Below, piece by piece: positions 53,186 through 56,965 of a stretch of DNA of 56,965 nucleotides; position 1 is the stretch's first letter; every line of letters begins with the position of its first letter. The notes below the pieces were generated by a model that saw only the letters and a program-made list of their open reading frames with translations, was not told where the DNA came from and made no database searches. The stretch comes from Chloroflexota bacterium (lineage in GTDB: Bacteria; Chloroflexota; Anaerolineae; UBA4142). The DNA is taken from NCBI GenBank assembly GCA_016223105.1, contig JACRPR010000015.1, forward strand, positions 1 through 56,965. The letters are read 5' to 3'. A program made the position numbers and the translations under genes.

Positions 53186-53345
53186 GAACGCGCTGATGAC
53201 GGCACGCGGCAAGCGAAGAATTGCTTGCTCAACGGGTGCGTTGATATCTAGTGAATTTCACTCGCCGTAACTTTTGGACGCCGCGAACTAGAAGGAGCAA
53301 GTCGCGTAACCGACCGTTGATCAAATCATTGGTCGGTTTTTGTTT
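53186..53345 (+). ncRNA. Structured leader RNA or small RNA ending in a terminator
   Basis: About 150 nt lie between the promoter and a rho-independent terminator. AACGC (53187-53191) can pair with GCGTT (53238-53242) and GCAAGC (53209-53214) with GCTTGC (53223-53228). TCTAGT (53247-53252) can pair with ACTAGA (53287-53292). Competing pairings also exist: CTTGCTC (53224-53230) with GAGCAAG (53295-53301), and CGCGGC (53205-53210) with GCCGCG (53280-53285). Mutually exclusive helices before a terminator are what a riboswitch or attenuator would show, but an independent small RNA is equally possible. I recognise no known class. Confidence 0.5.
53308..53345 (+). terminator. Rho-independent terminator in the leader
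   Basis: AACCGACC (53308-53315) pairs with GGTCGGTT (53331-53338). The loop can form an extra TGAT/ATCA stem, and TTTTTGTTTT follows. It ends 25 bp before the lipoprotein ATG. Confidence 0.85.
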
Positions 53346-53369
53346 TGCCCGCGAGGAAAGGAGATCAAG

Positions 53370-54890
53370 ATGAAAACCTATCTTCGGATGACACGCACGT
53401 TGAGCGCATTGGTGCTCGCGCTATTCCTGATCGCCGCGTGCGCTACCGCGCCGACCCCAATCCCCGGATCGCCAACATCATCGCCGATCACACCGACATC
53501 CACTTTGATTCCGCCAACCGCGATCCCAACGCCATCCTCAACCATCGTAGCATCGCCCACCGCGTCGGTTACCCCAATGCCGCGAACATCTACGCCGACT
53601 CCACCAACCGCCATTCCGATCATCGCGCGAAAAGATGAACGGGGATTTTCAATTTTGGAAACCGCGCATGCAATTATTTTCGCACAACCTGGGATCAGTG
53701 ACAATCGCGCGCAAGACGTTGGCAAGCAATTTGAAATCGCCTACCAGATCATCGCGACAGATTTAGCCCCTGCCGAACAACGCCCGCACCTCTACGTTTA
53801 TCGTTCCGAAGATGAACTCTTTCAGGATTTGACCACGACCTGGAAGTACGATACATGGTTCACTATTGCGCGCGCGTACCCGCGAATGAATCGCGACTAT
53901 ATCGCGTGGATTCCACCTTTGCCGCGCGGCGACATCGCGTTTATCACGCACGAATACACGCATCGCATCATTGAACAAATTGCCGGGATCAATTCACAGA
54001 TCAACTACAAATGGTTTGACGAAGGATTGGCAGAGTACGCCGGCTTGCAAGCGTTGGCGCAACAATCTGCCGGTGAAGCGCAAGCAAAACGGCAAGAGCA
54101 AATTGACCTGGTCGCGCGCGCGCAAAAGACGAACGCACTCATTCGTTTTCGCGAGTTGACCACCGAAGATCAATTTCGAAAAATGATCGAACGCGATTGG
54201 CGATTGGCGTACGCCCAATCCAGCGTCGCGGTGGATTATCTGATCGCGCAATTTGGAATCGCGCAGATCAAAAATGTGCTGGGGGTAATTCGAACCGGGA
54301 GCGGTTTCCCCGATGCGTTTCAAAAGGTGTACGGTTTTACGGTGGATGAATTTGAAAAGCGATTTTTCGAGCACATCGCCAAGTTAGATCGCGCTTCCGA
54401 TGCCGCGACTTGTTTTACGATTGACGGTCAAGCCGGCGATTGGCAAAAACTCAAACCACTGATCGTGGATACAATTTATGCGCCGATTGCGCGCGCGGCG
54501 GATGTGCGCGAGGTATTTGCCGTGACGTGCAACGGCGCGCTATACTTGCTGATCGCGGTAGATGGCAACGCGAGCGCCGACGAGAGAATCGCCTACGCTT
54601 TTGAAGTGGATACGAACGGCGACGAGATTCCCGAATTTCAACCTGGTTTCGACCGCGCGCGCGCCTGGGTCTGGAACCTTAAAGGCACCGGCTATGCGGA
54701 TCTGAAACAGAATATGCTCGAATTGACCGACCGCGATTTCCGGCTTGCCATTGGTCAGGTCATCGAGTTTATGCTTCCACTCCGGTTGATTGATAACGCC
54801 GCGCGACCGCGCATTCGGGTTTACACATTCGTCAGCGGACAAATGGCAAACCGGCGCACGGCTTGGGGAACCGTTGCTCCGCTTGAATGA
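53370..54890 (+). CDS. Lipoprotein HExxH metalloprotease (peptidase MA-like)
   Basis: ATG at 53370 has AAAGGAG upstream. The lipoprotein signal ends IAAC (Cys24), followed by a Pro/Thr/Ser-rich spacer to about residue 80. ITHEYTHRII supplies the zinc motif (His194, Glu195, His198) and WFDEGLAEYAG the third ligand (near Glu218), as in gluzincin peptidase MA-like domains. A C-terminal beta domain (from about 350) may be a binding module. It should act on the cell surface. Expression depends on read-through of the leader terminator or on another start site. A second HExxH protein is encoded convergently. Confidence 0.85.
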   Translation: MKTYLRMTRTLSALVLALFLIAACATAPTPIPGSPTSSPITPTSTLIPPTAIPTPSSTIVASPTASVTPMPRTSTPTPPTAIPIIARKDERGFSILETAHAIIFAQPGISDNRAQDVGKQFEIAYQIIATDLAPAEQRPHLYVYRSEDELFQDLTTTWKYDTWFTIARAYPRMNRDYIAWIPPLPRGDIAFITHEYTHRIIEQIAGINSQINYKWFDEGLAEYAGLQALAQQSAGEAQAKRQEQIDLVARAQKTNALIRFRELTTEDQFRKMIERDWRLAYAQSSVAVDYLIAQFGIAQIKNVLGVIRTGSGFPDAFQKVYGFTVDEFEKRFFEHIAKLDRASDAATCFTIDGQAGDWQKLKPLIVDTIYAPIARAADVREVFAVTCNGALYLLIAVDGNASADERIAYAFEVDTNGDEIPEFQPGFDRARAWVWNLKGTGYADLKQNMLELTDRDFRLAIGQVIEFMLPLRLIDNAARPRIRVYTFVSGQMANRRTAWGTVAPLE

Positions 54891-54894
54891 TCTA

Positions 54895-54955
54895 CCTGGA
54901 TTCGACGCTTTAGCGGGTGGCGGGGCAAGTGAGAAACCGCGTAAACGCTCCACTC
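54895..54955. repeat. Imperfect palindrome, family B (copy 2)
   Basis: CCTGGATTCGACGCTT and CGCGTAAACGCTCCACTCG match the copy at 2735-2798 while the loops differ. It starts a few bases after the lipoprotein stop codon. Confidence 0.75.
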
Positions 54956-54989
54956 GATCTTCATCTTTCAATCACGATCAGGTTTCTAA

Positions 54990-55029
54990 ACAAAAACCGG
55001 GCGATGCTTGTGCATCCAAGCATCGCCCG
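54990..55029 (-). terminator. Rho-independent terminator between convergent protease genes
   Basis: A perfect 13-bp stem (54998-55010 with 55017-55029), 6-nt loop, and TTTTTG on the minus strand. It serves the minus-strand protease and may act on both strands. Confidence 0.85.
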
Positions 55030-55062
55030 TAATTTTCCATCGGACAAATTTATAAATTCGTC

Positions 55063-56404
55063 CTACACATCTGTCTTGTGTAACCAATTCCACGCGCGCA
55101 TCGCACCGAACAAACCCAGCACGATGAACCCGGTCAAACCGCCGCAAATGCCGGCGAGCGGATTGTTCGACGCGGGCTTGGGCGCGCTTGTCGGCGCAGG
55201 CGTGGCGACTTGCGCGACAGTGGTCGGTGGCACCGGCGTCGCAACTTGCGCGACACTCGTCGTCGGCGCGCGCGTCGGCGAAACCGGAACGGACGAAAGC
55301 GAGAACGTGGGGAACGCGGTGGGTAGCGCAGTCGAACGCGTCGCAATCGCGCGCGGTTGCAAACCCAGGTCTTTGCGCCACTCGTTTTCCAGATTGTCGT
55401 GATCGAGCCCCAACACTTGACGGAAAATGTCGTCATAGTGGCGCGGGTTTTTGAATTCATCCAACAACTCGGCATACTTGGTGCGTCCATATTTTCGAAT
55501 GATGAAATCGGTCATACTGTAACTTTGCGCGTATGCCAGGATCGCCTGATCGGACGCGGTCGGAAAATTTCCCATAATCGTTCGCATCGGCAACAGTTTA
55601 TCGTTTTGCACTGCCGGTTTCAGGGCGCGCGCATAATCCTCATCCATCGTCGCCGGGACCGTTTCGTAGTACGTCGCCAATCCTTCATTCATCCAGTGCG
55701 GCAACGCGCCGGTGCCTAAATCGCCCAGTTTTTGGTAAAGCACCAGGTGCGCTAATTCGTGCGGCACCGCGCGCACACCAAAGTTTAGTCCGTTCGGTTC
55801 GATGTGAATCAACGTAATCCCATACTCTGAAAACGCGCGCCCGCCGGTCCAATCGCGCGTACACGATGATTTGCAATTGACGCGGGACGGTCGTGTTCGT
55901 ATCTGTAGTTACCGCGTTCAACCCGGCAACCGCGGCGTCAAACAAACGCTTGCCAAACGTATCGCCTCCGGCGTACCAGTAGAACGCGAATTTATCGGTG
56001 GCTAATTTGTTCCATTTTTTTGCCGTGTCCTCCACGCGAAAAGATTGCCGATTGGTTTGCGCCTTGTTACCCGCGCTGTCTTCAGCCGTCCACCAAAATT
56101 GTCCGGTCACTCCCGGCGGCAAATACTTTTGCGATAGATTCCACACGTACGCGGCTTGAATTTTTGAATCCGCCGTGAACTCGGGGAGCCAACGACTGCT
56201 CGACGCGACGCCGTCAATCTGCACAAACAAGGCAACATCGGTAATCTTGGCTGGGCTCGTCGCTTCGAGACGAAAGGTGAGATTCTGCCGAAAATTATTG
56301 GTGAACGTGTTCGCGGTGATATTGATCGCGCTCTGCGCGTGCGCCGGCGCGACGAGCGCGAGCGCCGCGAAAATCGTCAAAAGAAAAATCGAGATGCGTT
56401 TCAT
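55063..56404 (-). pseudogene. Secreted HExxH metalloprotease, frame-shifted
   Basis: The first part (from ATG 56404) has a signal peptide ending PAHAQS and beta-rich domains up to RQLQIIVYA. At about 55852-55858 the frame changes. The other frame continues WTGGRAFSEYGITLIHIE, then VPHELAHLVLYQ (zinc motif), WMNEGLATYYE (third ligand), a Pro/Thr/Val-rich stalk and a C-terminal membrane helix (LAGICGGLTGFIVLGLFGAM) ending at 55063. About a dozen residues seem missing at the junction, which lies in ATCGCGCG. In the original frame the product ends at 55685. An intact gene would make a membrane-anchored surface protease related to the lipoprotein one it faces. Confidence 0.82.
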
Positions 56405-56418
56405 TGTGTTCCTTTACA

Positions 56419-56472
56419 GTAGGGGCGAAGCCCGCTTCGCGTGAGCGTAGTCGAAGGATGCTTCGCCCCTAC
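56419..56472 (-). repeat. 54-bp palindromic repeat, family D (copy 2, inverted)
   Basis: Same terminal repeats as copy 1, with the centre in opposite orientation. It sits just upstream of the broken protease gene and directly after the acetyltransferase gene stop codon. Confidence 0.9.
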
Positions 56473-56475
56473 CAA

Positions 56476-56965
56476 TTACACCGGTGCGATCAATCGTTCG
56501 ACCGGCATCTGGACATACTTGTCGCCTTCTTCGATCAGCATAATCGGAATGTCATTTTTGATCGGATACTTGCGTCCGCAATCTTTTTCCTGACACACCA
56601 ACCACGCGTCTTTGTACAACACGAGTCGTCCCATATTGAGTTGATACTCGGCGGTCGTGATGTGTGGCGTCGTCATAATCAGCGCGTCTTCTTGATTGTC
56701 GCTGTAATAATGCTTGCGCTCGCCGACGATGTTAAAACCGTGTTTGCGATACAACACTTGCGCGTCCTGGTTTGACACGCGCACTTCGAGCGTGAGCACG
56801 CGCGCGTTCTGCTCCGCCGCCGCTTCGATCATCGCGAGCAATAGCAATTCACCGATGCCGCGCCGCCGCCAATCGGGATGCGATGCAATCGTACTGATGT
56901 GCGCCTCATCCGTCATCATCCAAAACCCGGCATAGCCGACAATCGGCGCTTTGCCATTCGGCGCA
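56476..56965 (-). CDS. RimI-like N-acetyltransferase with Trm112-like tail, N-terminus outside window
   Basis: The frame is open to the window edge. AHISTIASHPDWRRRGIGELLL is the acetyl-CoA loop of RimI-type GNAT enzymes, and ALTLEVRVSNQDAQVLYRKHGF-like sequence (VLTLEVRVSNQDAQVLYRKH) the rest of the fold. After about 105 visible residues comes KDAWLVCQEKDCGRKYPIK and PIMLIEEGDKY, a Trm112-type element with only one Cys pair. Homologues acetylate ribosomal protein S18 or other N-termini. The fused tail is unusual. Confidence 0.8.
   Translation of the reverse strand, partial: APNGKAPIVGYAGFWMMTDEAHISTIASHPDWRRRGIGELLLLAMIEAAAEQNARVLTLEVRVSNQDAQVLYRKHGFNIVGERKHYYSDNQEDALIMTTPHITTAEYQLNMGRLVLYKDAWLVCQEKDCGRKYPIKNDIPIMLIEEGDKYVQMPVERLIAPV

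Noticed and set aside
53191-53222. CTGATGA followed by GAA resembling a hammerhead ribozyme core
   Set aside because: The bases between the two blocks cannot form stem II, and the expected cleavage-site helix is not present.
53308-53345. T-box leader
   Set aside because: No T-box sequence (UGGGUGGNACCGCG type) and no aminoacyl-tRNA synthetase or amino acid gene downstream.

Overview
The window looks like a chromosome segment from an uncultured, GC-rich Chloroflexota-type bacterium (Anaerolineae-like). This is inferred from gene content only: an archaeal-type ATP-dependent DNA ligase, PknB-TPR and GAF-PAS-cyclase regulators, UPF0175/DUF3368, HepT/MntA and DUF433 modules with a clan AA aspartic protease, Pro/Thr-rich HExxH surface proteases, and many small palindromic repeats. 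CGCG-containing words are extremely frequent. No rRNA, tRNA, CRISPR array or transposase gene was found.

Layout. 1-2.5 kb: maf (cut by the window edge, minus strand), divergent from a broken DNA ligase gene. 2.9-8.1 kb: a protease-acetyltransferase chimera, an O-antigen ligase-type protein, a lipoprotein HlyD adaptor and a PD-(D/E)XK-like protein. 8.2-46.3 kb: one long minus-strand surface-polysaccharide locus with many start/stop overlaps. It holds a Wzz/tyrosine-kinase pair, an initiating sugar-phosphate transferase, about a dozen glycosyltransferases, methyltransferases, a radical SAM enzyme, AsnB, a UDP-FucNAc-type gene set (CapE/RmlD-like/WecB), a GDP-fucose synthase-like gene, epimerases, a Wzy-like protein and the ABC exporter Wzm/Wzt. 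A good minus-strand promoter sits at 46.42-46.45 kb. About 4 kb of toxin-antitoxin genes and gene fragments (39.5-43.6 kb) lies between wzm and wzt and contains a stray 70-bp copy of the wzt start. 46.7-53.1 kb, plus strand: PknB-TPR kinase, GAF-PAS-adenylate cyclase, an RHH/PIN module, RNase Z, a thioesterase and a cyclase-family hydrolase. 53.1-56.5 kb: two convergent HExxH surface proteases bracketed by inverted 54-bp repeats; the first is preceded by a strong promoter and a structured, terminator-ended leader RNA. 56.5 kb to the end: a RimI-type acetyltransferase with a Trm112-like tail.

Two themes stand out. First, at least nine families or unique copies of palindromic elements occur. 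Several lie inside reading frames and are translated (maf, the GT39-like gene, wzt), and one element with a 9-bp target duplication breaks a DUF3368 gene. Second, many genes carry internal deletions joined at short, often CGCG-containing, sequences: ligase, CPBP::GNAT, Wzz/kinase, a GT8-like gene, HepT, NTase::Uma2::UPF0175 and the second HExxH protease. These are either real genome erosion or systematic assembly errors; reads would decide.

Functionally, the locus should build and export a decorated surface glycan containing deoxy- and N-acetylated amino sugars. Kinase and cyclase signalling genes lie next to it.
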